NCBI GenBank assembly: GCA_048393055.1
Contig: DBFJJS010000012.1
Span: forward strand, 62,001 to 126,000
Direction: 5' to 3'
DNA: 64,000 bases
Source: Faeciplasma sp048393055
GTDB lineage: Bacteria; Bacillota; Clostridia; Oscillospirales; Ruminococcaceae
In this document: positions 39,894 to 47,505 of the stretch, piece after piece
Layout of the letters: each line of letters opens with the position of its first letter
Position numbering within the stretch: the first letter of the stretch is position 1
Notes under the pieces: model-generated
Seen by the model: the letters and a program-made list of their open reading frames with translations, nothing else
The model's database searches: none
What the model was told of the DNA's origin: nothing
Position numbers and translations under genes: made by a program

Positions 39894-41059
39894 TTACTGC
39901 TCATTTTGAGCTATTTCAAATTCCGCGGATACATACCCGACAGTGGAATCTTTCAGCATAAATCCGTAGAACACTCTGTATTTTCCTATTGGAAGCGCGT
40001 CGCAGGACATACTTTTGCTTACCTGCGCGTGAGCTTTTAGCACCTCTCCTTCAATTGGAAGGTCATGGTCGCCGGGGAAGACAACGTTTTGCCACTCGCC
40101 GTCTAAAAGCACCTGAATATAGCCTTCACGGTCAAGGGTCAAATCGTAGTCGGTGTCGTTTATCAGCTTGTAGCCGAAGAAGCTGCCTCCGAACGAATAT
40201 TCGTCCAGTTCAAGCGTCACGCCCTCTGTTGCCTGAGCGCCGGCGTATTGCTCCGGTATCGGCTGGGTGTCGAGGGCAAAGCCTTTCTGCGGCCTGTCTT
40301 CAAGGATAAACTCCGCAGCCGCATACTCCGTTTCGCCGGTTTCAGAGCCTAAGCGATACGGCTGGACGACCCTGTATCTGCCGTTCGGAAGGTTATAAAA
40401 CTTCGCTGAAAATTCCCGCTCGTTTCCGCTTACAACGCACAGCACCTCGAGCGGCTCGTCAACGTAGTCAAAGTATCTCACGCCTACCCATTTTCCGTCT
40501 ATGTATGCCTGTATGGACGGCGAGCCGGAAATATACATGTCACTGTCCGATACGTTCCTAAATGTAAAGGTCACTATATTGTCACCGCTCACCTTGGTTA
40601 TCTCTGCCTGGGCGTTTTGAGAGCCATACTCCCTTGTAAGCTCATAGGTTCTGTATGGAAAGCTTTCGGCGTCTATCGCGGGCGCTGCGGAAATATCGAC
40701 GGCGGGCGCTTCTTCGTTGCTGACCTTAGTCTGCGGAACAGTAGTTGTGACCGTAGTCACGGTCTCTGTCTCAGCGGTCGTAGTCGTTGTTACGGCTTCT
40801 GTTTCGGGTGTGGTCGTAGTCACGGCTTCTGTCTCTGGCGTGGTCGTTGTCACAGCCTCTGTGCTTGAAGCCGCTGTGGCAGTGTCAGCGGTTTCCTCTG
40901 TGCCGGCAGTTTCTGAATCTGTTGCAGACGTTTCGTCTGGAGCAGATGTTTTTTGCGAATCATTAGCGTCTCGGCCTTCGCTGGTGCAAGAGCTAAGCAA
41001 TACTAAAGATGCGGATAAAACAAGAACTAATAGTAATGTAATAATAATTTTTTTTTCAT
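39894..41059 (-). CDS. Ig-like-repeat lipoprotein, frame broken at an A9 run by the start
   Basis: With AGAGGT upstream, the ATG at 41059 is followed by nine A and then a different frame. One more A restores MKKKIIITLLLVLVLSASLV, lipobox LSSC (Cys25) and 388 aa. Then come a Thr/Glu-rich linker with three repeats of the EAVTTTTPETEAVTTTT type and two related beta-sandwich domains of the bacterial Ig-like kind (the GKWVGVRYFDYVD and GEWQNVVFPGDHD regions, each ending in a YRV segment). In the sequence as given, only an upstream-truncated product from a TTG at 41000 (no signal peptide) is readable. The A run lies on a canonical A AAA AAA slippery heptamer. Second gene of a two-gene operon, 21 nt after the protease. 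Confidence 0.7.
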
Positions 41060-41080
41060 GTTCAATTACCTCTACTTGTT

Positions 41081-42153
41081 TTAATACATTGATATACCAA
41101 GTGCGTTTGCAATGTTTGTATACTTACATGCGATACACTGACCTGGGTCATTTATGCCATCGTCTGGGTCTGATGAGCTTACAGTTCTTCTTTTAGCAAT
41201 CATAATTCCACATATATACAGATTTGAATTTGATCCTAACCTTAATACAATTCCTCCGCTATCACCGCCGTTAACTTGTGTGCTCGTAAGTAATAGATCC
41301 GTGAGTTCTTGATCATGATATAACGCTGAAGTTGATGTGCTTAAAACTGTGCCGATCTGAACACCAGATGTTGTTCCTACAGTGATTACTGTAGACCCTT
41401 CTGGAACTCCTGTAGAATAGCCAGCAACTGTATAAGGGACTCCAGTTATATTTCTTGTTGGTGAAAAGCTCGTGTTTGAACGTGGAATAAAAATAGCGTC
41501 CACAGTTCCCCCCAAATGCTTTTTTGTAGCAGTCCCAAAATAGGTGTTATTTATAGACATTTGCTGACCTACTGACATTGTTCCATGTGGTGCTGTTACA
41601 ATGCCATAATTTCCAGATGAGTCCTTTGCCCAGAATCCAACACTACGATAACTTGAACCATCAGAAAAAAAATTTTTGATCCTAGCTCAACTGTGCTACA
41701 AGGGTCTATTGCAGAATTAGTAATTAAATTAACATTATCTATTATAATATAATCATCTAAAGATTCCAACGAAAGAGGCATAATAGCTGTTGTGCTATCA
41801 TTTGATATGTATATGTTTATCGAATTATCCTTTTCTATAATGCTTACACCAGTAACTAAAGGGAAATTATTTGATTTTACGACATTGTTAACAATAGTAT
41901 CATATTGCGCTTTTAATGTGCTATATGGATACTCTACTTCATTAAAAATAACATTATTAAGGTTAATTATGCTGCCAAAATAATTAATAATTTCATCTGC
42001 GATGCTTGTAACTTGAATGACAAGATTTTTATCATTGTTAATGTATGCTCCACCATAGAAGTCCGGATAATTGATACCGGTTTCTGAATTATTTGACCAT
42101 GCCTGAAGGAGTGAAGAATATTTGGCACAGGCTTCATCTTCTTTTTGTAGCAT
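41081..42153 (-). CDS. Chymotrypsin-like serine protease, frame broken at a T8 run
   Basis: Reading from ATG 42153 gives 163 residues ending ELGSKIFF. The other half continues in the -1 frame as SDGSSYRSVGFWAKDSSGNY. Joined by one extra T it is 357 aa. In the joined protein the triad is complete: His190 (VTAPHGT), Asp219 (TVDAIFIP) and Ser299 (NGGDSGG), like alpha-lytic or streptogrisin-type proteases. The N-terminal 160 residues (FYGGAYINNDKNLVIQVT) look like an alpha-lytic-type prodomain. No signal peptide and no good ribosome binding site are visible before ATG 42153. The T8 run is in the right phase for a U UUU UUU -1 slip. Strongly AT-rich compared with its neighbours. Confidence 0.72.
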
Positions 42154-42203
42154 TTCGTTATCAATGCTACTAAGGTAACTGCTTAAACTTTTTTTCTGGG
42201 TAA

Positions 42204-42232
42204 ATTATAGCAAATAAAAGTAATATAGTCAA
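42204..42232 (-). promoter_or_regulatory. Promoter of the protease-lipoprotein operon
   Basis: Minus strand: TTGACT (42232-42227), 17-bp spacer, TATAAT (42209-42204). The ATG at 42153 is about 45 nt past the predicted start. Confidence 0.75.
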
Positions 42233-42261
42233 CCCTTTTGATAAAATTTTATCATAAAAGA

Positions 42262-42292
42262 TCAAAAAAAATAAAAAATGCGCTAAAGCGCA
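42262..42292 (-). terminator. Terminator of the rRNA methyltransferase gene
   Basis: TGCGCT / AGCGCA hairpin on the minus strand followed by TTTTTTATTTTTTTTG. Confidence 0.7.
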
Positions 42293-42315
42293 GAAATTTC
42301 TATCTGGTGCTCTTG

Positions 42316-43131
42316 TCATCTGATCCTCAGCTGCCAGAACGCGACTGCGCTTGCCGCTGCAACGTTTAACGAGTCCACTCCGTGGGACATTGGTATTTTT
42401 ACGGTGTAGTCGCAGCTTGCTATTGTGCTTTTTGAAAGCCCGTCTCCCTCCGACCCCAGGACTATGGCGAGCTTTGGCTCTGAGCAAATGCGTGCGTCGC
42501 ATACGCTCACCGAGTTGTCGTCAAGAGCCATGGCGGCGGTTTTAAAGCCCATTGAGTGAAGCAGCGACAGCCCATCGTCCGGCCAGCCGTATATGTATGT
42601 CCACGGCACTAAAAACACCGTTCCCATGCTTACCCTTACGGCGCGCCTGCACAGCGGGTCGCAGCAGGACGGGGTTGCAAGCACGGCGTCTATGCCGAGG
42701 GCGGCGGCGGAGCGGATTATTGCGCCGACATTTGTGGAGTCCGCGATGTTTTCTAGCACCGCTACGCGCCGGGCATTTTTGCATATGTCCGCAGCGTCCG
42801 GGAGAATGGGTCTATGCATGGCGCATAAAACCCCTCTTGTGAGCCTGTAGCCCGTCAGACCTTCAAGAAGCTCGCCGTTGGCAGTATAGACCGGTATGTC
42901 GCCGCAGCGCTCTATTAAAGACGCCGCCTGACCGTGTATATGCCTTGGCTCGGTGAGTATGGACAGCGGCACGTAGCCGCGATCAAGAGCAAGCTCTATA
43001 ACCTTCGGGCTTTCGGCTATGAATATTCCCTTTTGCGGTTCGAGCCTGTTTCGAAGCTGCGCCTCGGTGAGCTTATAATAGCATTCAAGCTCAGGAGCGT
43101 CTATCGTATTAAGTTCAATGATTCTTGCCAT
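42316..43131 (-). CDS. SpoU/TrmH-family RNA 2'-O-methyltransferase
   Basis: Trefoil-knot methyltransferase of 271 aa. The three SpoU motifs are visible: NVGAIIRSAAALGIDAV (motif 1), IVLGSEGDGLSKST (motif 2) and IPMSHGVDSLNVAAASAV (motif 3). The N-terminal part (RIIELNTIDAPELECYYKLT, FIAESPKVIELALDRGY) is a substrate-binding domain as in TsnR/RlmB relatives. The target RNA (rRNA or tRNA) cannot be told from sequence alone. Confidence 0.88.
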   Translation of the reverse strand: MARIIELNTIDAPELECYYKLTEAQLRNRLEPQKGIFIAESPKVIELALDRGYVPLSILTEPRHIHGQAASLIERCGDIPVYTANGELLEGLTGYRLTRGVLCAMHRPILPDAADICKNARRVAVLENIADSTNVGAIIRSAAALGIDAVLATPSCCDPLCRRAVRVSMGTVFLVPWTYIYGWPDDGLSLLHSMGFKTAAMALDDNSVSVCDARICSEPKLAIVLGSEGDGLSKSTIASCDYTVKIPMSHGVDSLNVAAASAVAFWQLRIR

Positions 43132-43247
43132 AATGCTTCCTCTCAGTTTGCTGTATCTAGATAGATTATATCACCTTTTTTAGCTGATTGACAGCCTTGT
43201 CAGCAATAAAATTAAGCAGTTTTTAACATTAAACTAAAAATATTCTG

Positions 43248-43276
43248 TTGCAAAGAATGCCTGCGTATAGTATAAT
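43248..43276 (+). promoter_or_regulatory. Probable promoter of the 43307 gene
   Basis: TTGCAA (43248-43253), 17-bp spacer, TATAAT (43271-43276), 30 bp before the start codon. Confidence 0.55.
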
Positions 43277-43306
43277 TATATAAGCAAATCATAAGGAGGA
43301 TGTGCG

Positions 43307-43618
43307 GTGTTTGCGTTTCTTGCTTCAATAAGCGCGGGGCTGGTGCTCAGCTTTTTGATAATACCCGCCGTGCTTATATTTATTTTGCAGATATGGCTTT
43401 GCTTCAAGGTCGGAAAGCTTATACTTAAGCTTATACCCGTCATTTTGGCGGTAATAGTCTGTGCCCTGGTATTTTTGTGCAGTGGAACAGGCTTTTTAAG
43501 CTTTTTGATAGGCGGATTCGTCGGGCTTTTGCTTTTATGCGCCGCAGGGGCGATAATAATGGCTTCTATAGTGGGATGGGCGATATATGCGATAGTCAGA
43601 TGTGTTGCGGGCAAATAG
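43307..43618 (+). CDS. Small hydrophobic membrane protein, unknown
   Basis: 103 aa, almost entirely hydrophobic, with three to four transmembrane segments (SAGLVLSFLIIPAVLIFILQ, LIPVILAVIVCALVFLC, SFLIGGFVGLLLLCAAGAII). GTG start set by AAGGAGGA (43293-43300). No family recognised. It may be co-transcribed with the YwaF-like gene 64 nt downstream. Confidence 0.65.
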   Translation: MFAFLASISAGLVLSFLIIPAVLIFILQIWLCFKVGKLILKLIPVILAVIVCALVFLCSGTGFLSFLIGGFVGLLLLCAAGAIIMASIVGWAIYAIVRCVAGK

Positions 43619-43682
43619 CCAAAGCTTAAATTGTAAGCGGCGTCTGGGAATACATAATCGAAGCAGTTATACGGAGGAACAT

Positions 43683-44456
43683 ATGTCTGAATTTTGGTGG
43701 ACGGCATTGACATTTGTCAAAAGATATGGTTCCGGAATTACAAGGTTCGGAATATTTTCGTTCGATCATATTATGTGGCTGATGGCGGCTGTTGCTTTTG
43801 TAACGATCTCGGTGCTGATTTTCAGACATCTGGGTGAAAAAGGCAGAAGAAGGATGTTTGTTGCGGTGACGGTGCTTCTTGTGTGCGACGAGCTGCTCAA
43901 ATATATATTTACAGCGCTCACAAATCAGTTCGAGGTACAGCTTCTGCCGTTCCACTTATGCTCGGTAAACCTGTTTGTCGCGGTATTCAATACCATAAAG
44001 CCAAATCGTATAACAAAGAATATATTATACGCTCTTTGCCTGCCGGGGGCGATAATAGCTCTTTTGGTTCCCTCGTGGACAACTCTGCCGCAGTGGAATC
44101 TTATGTTTTTACACTCGGAAACAGTGCACATGCTTTTGGTGCTTTACCCGTGTATGCTGCTCGCGTCGGGGTTCAGACCTGATTATAAGGCACTGCTGTG
44201 GGTGGCAGCTTTTCTTGTTGGAGTGTCGATACCGGCTATTGCGCTCAACGTGATATTTGATACAAACTTCCTGTTCCTTAACGGAACGGTTGGAAACCCC
44301 GTTCTGGAGCTTTGCAGAGCCGTCTTTGGAGATGTGTATCAGATAGGACTTGTGATACTTTTGGTAATAATATGGTTTCTTATGTACTTCCCGTGGGAAC
44401 TACGCAAAATAATTAAGAGATCAAAGCAAAGAAAGACGACCAGTCATGCTGTATAA
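43683..44456 (+). CDS. YwaF/TIGR02206-like integral membrane protein
   Basis: 257 aa with about six transmembrane helices. IFSFDHIMWLMAAVAFVTI, VQLLPFHLCSVNLFVAVFN and the LPQWNLMFLHSETVHML segment fit the bacterial TMEM164/YwaF family of unknown function; conserved His (LLPFHLC) and the WNLMFLHS loop are visible. CGGAGGA precedes ATG 43683. Confidence 0.75.
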   Translation: MSEFWWTALTFVKRYGSGITRFGIFSFDHIMWLMAAVAFVTISVLIFRHLGEKGRRRMFVAVTVLLVCDELLKYIFTALTNQFEVQLLPFHLCSVNLFVAVFNTIKPNRITKNILYALCLPGAIIALLVPSWTTLPQWNLMFLHSETVHMLLVLYPCMLLASGFRPDYKALLWVAAFLVGVSIPAIALNVIFDTNFLFLNGTVGNPVLELCRAVFGDVYQIGLVILLVIIWFLMYFPWELRKIIKRSKQRKTTSHAV

Positions 44457-44462
44457 AAGACA

Positions 44463-44498
44463 AAGCCGCTGCAAATCCTAAACAGCGGTTTTTTATTT
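44463..44498 (+). terminator. Intrinsic terminator after the YwaF-like gene
   Basis: CCGCTG (44466-44471) / CAGCGG (44483-44488) followed by TTTTTTATTT. The rest of the 390-base gap to the next gene holds the tRNA-Thr unit and two promoters. Confidence 0.75.
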
Positions 44499-44571
44499 AC
44501 AAGTTATCTAAAATTCTATGTGGCGGCTTAATTATGAAGTGTAGAAATGAAAGAGTATTTTTTATACTAGA

Positions 44572-44607
44572 AAATACCGCCGCAAACAATTTTATGTCCG
44601 CGGCGGC
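44572..44607 (-). terminator. Terminator after tRNA-Thr
   Basis: On the minus strand CGCCGC / GCGGCG with a loop of about 20 nt, followed by TATTTTCT. Confidence 0.6.
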
Positions 44608-44608
44608 G

Positions 44609-44684
44609 TGGAGCTGGAAACGTGACTTGAACACGCGACCTGCGCATTACGAATGCGCTGCTCTACCAACTGAGCTATTCCAGC
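44609..44684 (-). tRNA. tRNA-Thr (CGT)
   Basis: 76-nt cloverleaf: acceptor GCTGGAA/TTCCAGC, anticodon stem GCGCA/TGCGC with loop TTCGTAA (CGT, reads ACG), T-loop TTCAAGT, encoded CCA. A single-gene unit with its own promoter and terminator. Confidence 0.95.
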
Positions 44685-44694
44685 GACAGTAGCT

Positions 44695-44723
44695 ATTATA
44701 TACATTTTGGACGGCTTTGTCAA
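44695..44723 (-). promoter_or_regulatory. Consensus promoter of tRNA-Thr
   Basis: Minus strand: TTGACA (44723-44718), 17 bp, TATAAT (44700-44695), both perfect. The mature tRNA starts 11 nt after the -10. Confidence 0.9.
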
Positions 44724-44777
44724 CAAACCTGCGATAAAAAAATAAAAAAGCAGATCGCAATAAAAATATTTGCCGTA

Positions 44778-44806
44778 TTGCTATCGCTAAGAGAATGTGA
44801 TATAAT
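44778..44806 (+). promoter_or_regulatory. Probable promoter of the signal-peptidase-like gene
   Basis: TTGCTA (44778-44783), 17-bp spacer, TATAAT (44801-44806) with a TGA extended -10, 50 bp before the gene. Confidence 0.6.
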
Positions 44807-44855
44807 TACTGTAATTAATTTATAAGACGACAAAAAGCAGCGGGAGGAAATGAGC

Positions 44856-46019
44856 ATGTTTCAGGAAAACGCCAAAAAACACAGTGCAAAGCAGATAATC
44901 GGAATTGTCTGCATATTTATTCTTGCGCTGCTAATAGTGTGTACATTTGTGTTGTACGGCATATTTAAGGATGATAATACTGCGCCGTCATTTTTTGGGC
45001 GCAGGGTATATATAATGAACGGCGATGGGATGGAGCCAAGGATATCTCAAGGCGCGGCAGTGTTTGTCGACGAGGGAGTGCTTCCAACCGACGTGGGAAA
45101 TGTGATTCTTTGCAATATCGACGGCAGGCTTGCTGTTGTAGGATATGTCGGCTCTCAGGAGGTGACATTGCCGGACGGAACGGTTGAATCAAGATACATC
45201 GTCAAATATGACAACGCTCCGGCGGACGAGATATGGGCGGTCGAGGAGTCCGATATCATTGGTCGCGCAGTATCATATGATGCTTTTTTGGGGGCGGTCA
45301 TCAGGTTTGCATCCTCAAAGGTTGGGATGCTGTTGGTAGTTATAATTCCGTGCGCAGCCCTTGTAATATACGAGGTTGTAATGCTCATCCTGTCTTTGAG
45401 GAAAGGCAAAATCAAGCCCGCTTCCGAGTCTGATGCGTCGGAATATGAGCTTTACGGCGACGGGGACATTAAGGACAATTTATTTAAGGAAAAGGAGCGT
45501 ACTGCCGAAATGAACTACAGCTCGGACGACGGCGAGAAGAACCCATACGGCTTTGGAAACGGCAGCGTAAATATTGCTTCAAAGGCTGTAAAATCTGCAG
45601 CTGTAAGGTCTTCCGCTCACCAGGAGACGATAAGAAACGCTTCCCACGCCATTCCTGAGGACGCTCTTCAGGAGCCATCCGCGCCAAAGCTTAGGTTTGA
45701 ATCAGAGACACAGCAAAGCGTCAAATCTCAACCTGTGCCCCAGATTGATTTCGAGTCTGCTCATAAAAGTTCTGAGTTGCAGCAAGGCTCAAGTATTCAG
45801 TTTGAAACTGAGTCTGAAAGCAGAAGCCAGCCGCTTCCGGCAGTTGAGTTTGATCTTAAGTCTGAGCCAAAGTTTACGCCCGAGCCGTCTGCCGGGACTG
45901 AGCCTGCTCAGAGCACAGCTGACGTTCATACCGACAGCGCTTCTGATAACATGCGCTCAAGAATTGACGAACTAATAAAGCTTCTTGAGGAGGAGAAGGC
46001 AAAGCTTGCCGACAAGTAA
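44856..46019 (+). CDS. Signal-peptidase-like membrane protein lacking the catalytic serine
   Basis: 387 aa. Transmembrane helix at about 14-37, then APSFFGRRVYIMNGDGMEPR. This lines up with the SipW-type signal peptidase segment in which Ser precedes Met (SDSMEP). Here Gly58 stands in its place. The following GAAVFVDEG, YIVKYDNAPADEIW and IIGRAVSYDAFLGAVIRFAS are the later peptidase boxes, and a second transmembrane helix is near 150-172. The remaining 200 residues are a Ser/Glu/Gln-rich, probably disordered tail ending in a short coiled coil. Probably catalytically dead. ATG 44856 is 8 nt from GGGAGG. Confidence 0.8.
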   Translation: MFQENAKKHSAKQIIGIVCIFILALLIVCTFVLYGIFKDDNTAPSFFGRRVYIMNGDGMEPRISQGAAVFVDEGVLPTDVGNVILCNIDGRLAVVGYVGSQEVTLPDGTVESRYIVKYDNAPADEIWAVEESDIIGRAVSYDAFLGAVIRFASSKVGMLLVVIIPCAALVIYEVVMLILSLRKGKIKPASESDASEYELYGDGDIKDNLFKEKERTAEMNYSSDDGEKNPYGFGNGSVNIASKAVKSAAVRSSAHQETIRNASHAIPEDALQEPSAPKLRFESETQQSVKSQPVPQIDFESAHKSSELQQGSSIQFETESESRSQPLPAVEFDLKSEPKFTPEPSAGTEPAQSTADVHTDSASDNMRSRIDELIKLLEEEKAKLADK

Positions 46020-46067
46020 AGCAAATGCCTGCGGCGTGCCGGTCATGACGTACAAATAAAATCAAAG

Positions 46068-46150
46068 AATATGCGCGATTACTTTTTGCAGGATCTCTAG
46101 GCAACGAAAAAACGCAGATTCTGCTTGTGACGCGCATATTTTATTTTTAT
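46068..46150 (+). terminator. Long-armed hairpin / terminator after the 44856 gene
   Basis: AATATGCGCG (46068-46077) pairs perfectly with CGCGCATATT (46131-46140), then TTATTTTTAT. The 53-nt loop contains another small palindrome, GCAGATTCTGC. Confidence 0.6.
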
Positions 46151-46321
46151 CGGCAAATAATAGCAGCAGCAAACAAGTTGCAGCGGCAATTATGCTGCCA
46201 CAGTCAACAAGTTGCAGCGGCAAGTAGGTCTTTGCGGCAAGCGTTTGCCGCGGGGAAATTTGCTGCTGAAAGCGTTTGTTGTAGAAATCATTTGCTATAG
46301 CACAAATATTAACCGAAAGGA
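46151..46321 (+). repeat. Repeat-rich non-coding segment before spoVT
   Basis: ACAAGTTGCAGCGGCAA occurs at 46173-46189 and 46207-46223, 34 bp apart. A GCGGCAA...TTGCCGC hairpin follows (about 46232-46250), and many GCAGC/GCGGC words fill the region. No gene or clear promoter was identified; it may be the leader or control region of spoVT. Confidence 0.55.
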
Positions 46322-46330
46322 ATGAAACCA

Positions 46331-46870
46331 ATGAAAGCAACAGGAATTGTCCGAAGAATCGATGACTTAGGACGCGTTGTAATCCCCAAAGAAATACGCA
46401 GGACCATGCGCATCAGGGAGGGCGATCCACTTGAAATATACACTAACAGCGAGGGCGAAGTAATATTTAAAAAGTACTCGCCGATAAATGAAATGTCAGA
46501 GAGCGCGGCGAATGCCGCCGATGTTATTCATAAGCTCGGAGGCTGTCCTGTAATAGTGTTTGACAGGGACCATGTCGTAGCAGTTTCCGGCGCGCAGAAA
46601 AAGGAATATGTAGAAAGGCGGATATCGCAGGCTCTTGAGGAGCTTCTGGAATCGCGAAAAAGCTGGGTATACGACGGCGACGGAAAGCCGATATGCCCTG
46701 TGGAGGGCGTAACAAAAAATGCCGTAGCGATATCTCCAATTATTGCTTCTGGAGATATTGCCGGGGCAGTGTGCTTTTTGGGCGCAGAGCCAAGCTCTAA
46801 GGGCAGCCAGCACCTTTTGACGCTCACACAAACCGCCGCAATGCTTCTGGGCAGACAGCTTGAGCAGTAG
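46331..46870 (+). CDS. spoVT: Stage V sporulation protein T
   Basis: Forespore transcription regulator of 179 aa. The AbrB-type DNA-binding domain is the first 50 residues (ATGIVRRIDDLGRVVIPKEI, RRTMRIREGDPLEIYT). A GAF-like domain follows (CPVIVFDRDHVVAVSG, WVYDGDGKPICPVEG, AGAVCFLGAE). ATG 46331 is 10 nt from GAAAGG and gives the usual N terminus; ATG 46322 is too close. In Bacillus it tunes sigma-G genes. Upstream lies the repeat-rich region. Confidence 0.94.
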   Translation: MKATGIVRRIDDLGRVVIPKEIRRTMRIREGDPLEIYTNSEGEVIFKKYSPINEMSESAANAADVIHKLGGCPVIVFDRDHVVAVSGAQKKEYVERRISQALEELLESRKSWVYDGDGKPICPVEGVTKNAVAISPIIASGDIAGAVCFLGAEPSSKGSQHLLTLTQTAAMLLGRQLEQ

Positions 46871-46884
46871 CAAACAAAGAAAAT

Positions 46885-46922
46885 AAGACCCATGTCAAAC
46901 GAACAAGCTTGATATGGGTCTA
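46885..46922. terminator. Bidirectional terminator between spoVT and pgsA
   Basis: AGACCCATGTCAA pairs with TTGATATGGGTCT (one bulge). The minus-strand side continues TTATTTTCTTT, good for pgsA; the plus side continues AAATTA, weaker. Confidence 0.75.
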
Positions 46923-46935
46923 AATTATCTGAAAT

Positions 46936-47505
46936 TTACTTATCAGCGTCTATTGCATGGCGGTATGTCCAAAGGTATTCGACGCCCGAGCCTGCCGTTA
47001 AAGCGGCAGATATCCATATCAATACGGAGTCCACCATGTGAGCGTCGCTTTGGCTTATACCTATGCCGACAGCCATCAGCCCGTGAATGAGAAGAATAAC
47101 AACGACTGCTATCATTGTAAACGCTGTTTTAAGCTTTCCAAACCATCCGGCAGCTACTACCGTCCCATCTCCGGATTTTACCACAAGCCTGAGCGCTGAG
47201 ACCATAAATTCCCGGAATAAAATTATCATGACCGGCACAGAGCTTACCCAGTCAAGCTCCACAAATACCAAAAGCGCCGCCATAACAAGCGCCTTGTCCG
47301 CAAGCGGGTCGAGAAACTTCCCGAAGTTGGTTATCAGATTTCGCTTTCTTGCTATTTGGCCGTCAAGCATGTCCGTAAACGATGCGGCGGCAAAAATGAC
47401 AAGGGAAATAAGTATGTTCCAGCTTGTAAACTGCCACAGCGCGAACAAAACGAACAGCGGTATCATCAGCACTCTTAACAAAGTGAGTTTATTCGGAAGA
47501 TTCAT
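46936..47505 (-). CDS. pgsA: CDP-diacylglycerol-glycerol-3-phosphate phosphatidyltransferase
   Basis: Makes phosphatidylglycerophosphate. 189 aa with about five transmembrane helices. The CDP-alcohol phosphotransferase motif D-G-x2-A-R-x8-G-x3-D-x3-D is Asp48-Gly49, Ala52-Arg53, Gly62, Asp66, Asp70 (LDGQIARKRNLI, FGKFLDPLADK). It overlaps the end of rimO by 4 nt, so the two are coupled. Confidence 0.96.
   Translation of the reverse strand: MNLPNKLTLLRVLMIPLFVLFALWQFTSWNILISLVIFAAASFTDMLDGQIARKRNLITNFGKFLDPLADKALVMAALLVFVELDWVSSVPVMIILFREFMVSALRLVVKSGDGTVVAAGWFGKLKTAFTMIAVVVILLIHGLMAVGIGISQSDAHMVDSVLIWISAALTAGSGVEYLWTYRHAIDADK

Noticed and set aside
40731..40870. Repetitive Thr/Glu segment as a genomic satellite repeat
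   Set aside because: It is the low-complexity linker of the Ig-like lipoprotein, in frame with the protein.
46173..46223. Two 17-bp repeats as a CRISPR
   Set aside because: Only two copies with a 17-bp spacer; no cas genes in the window.
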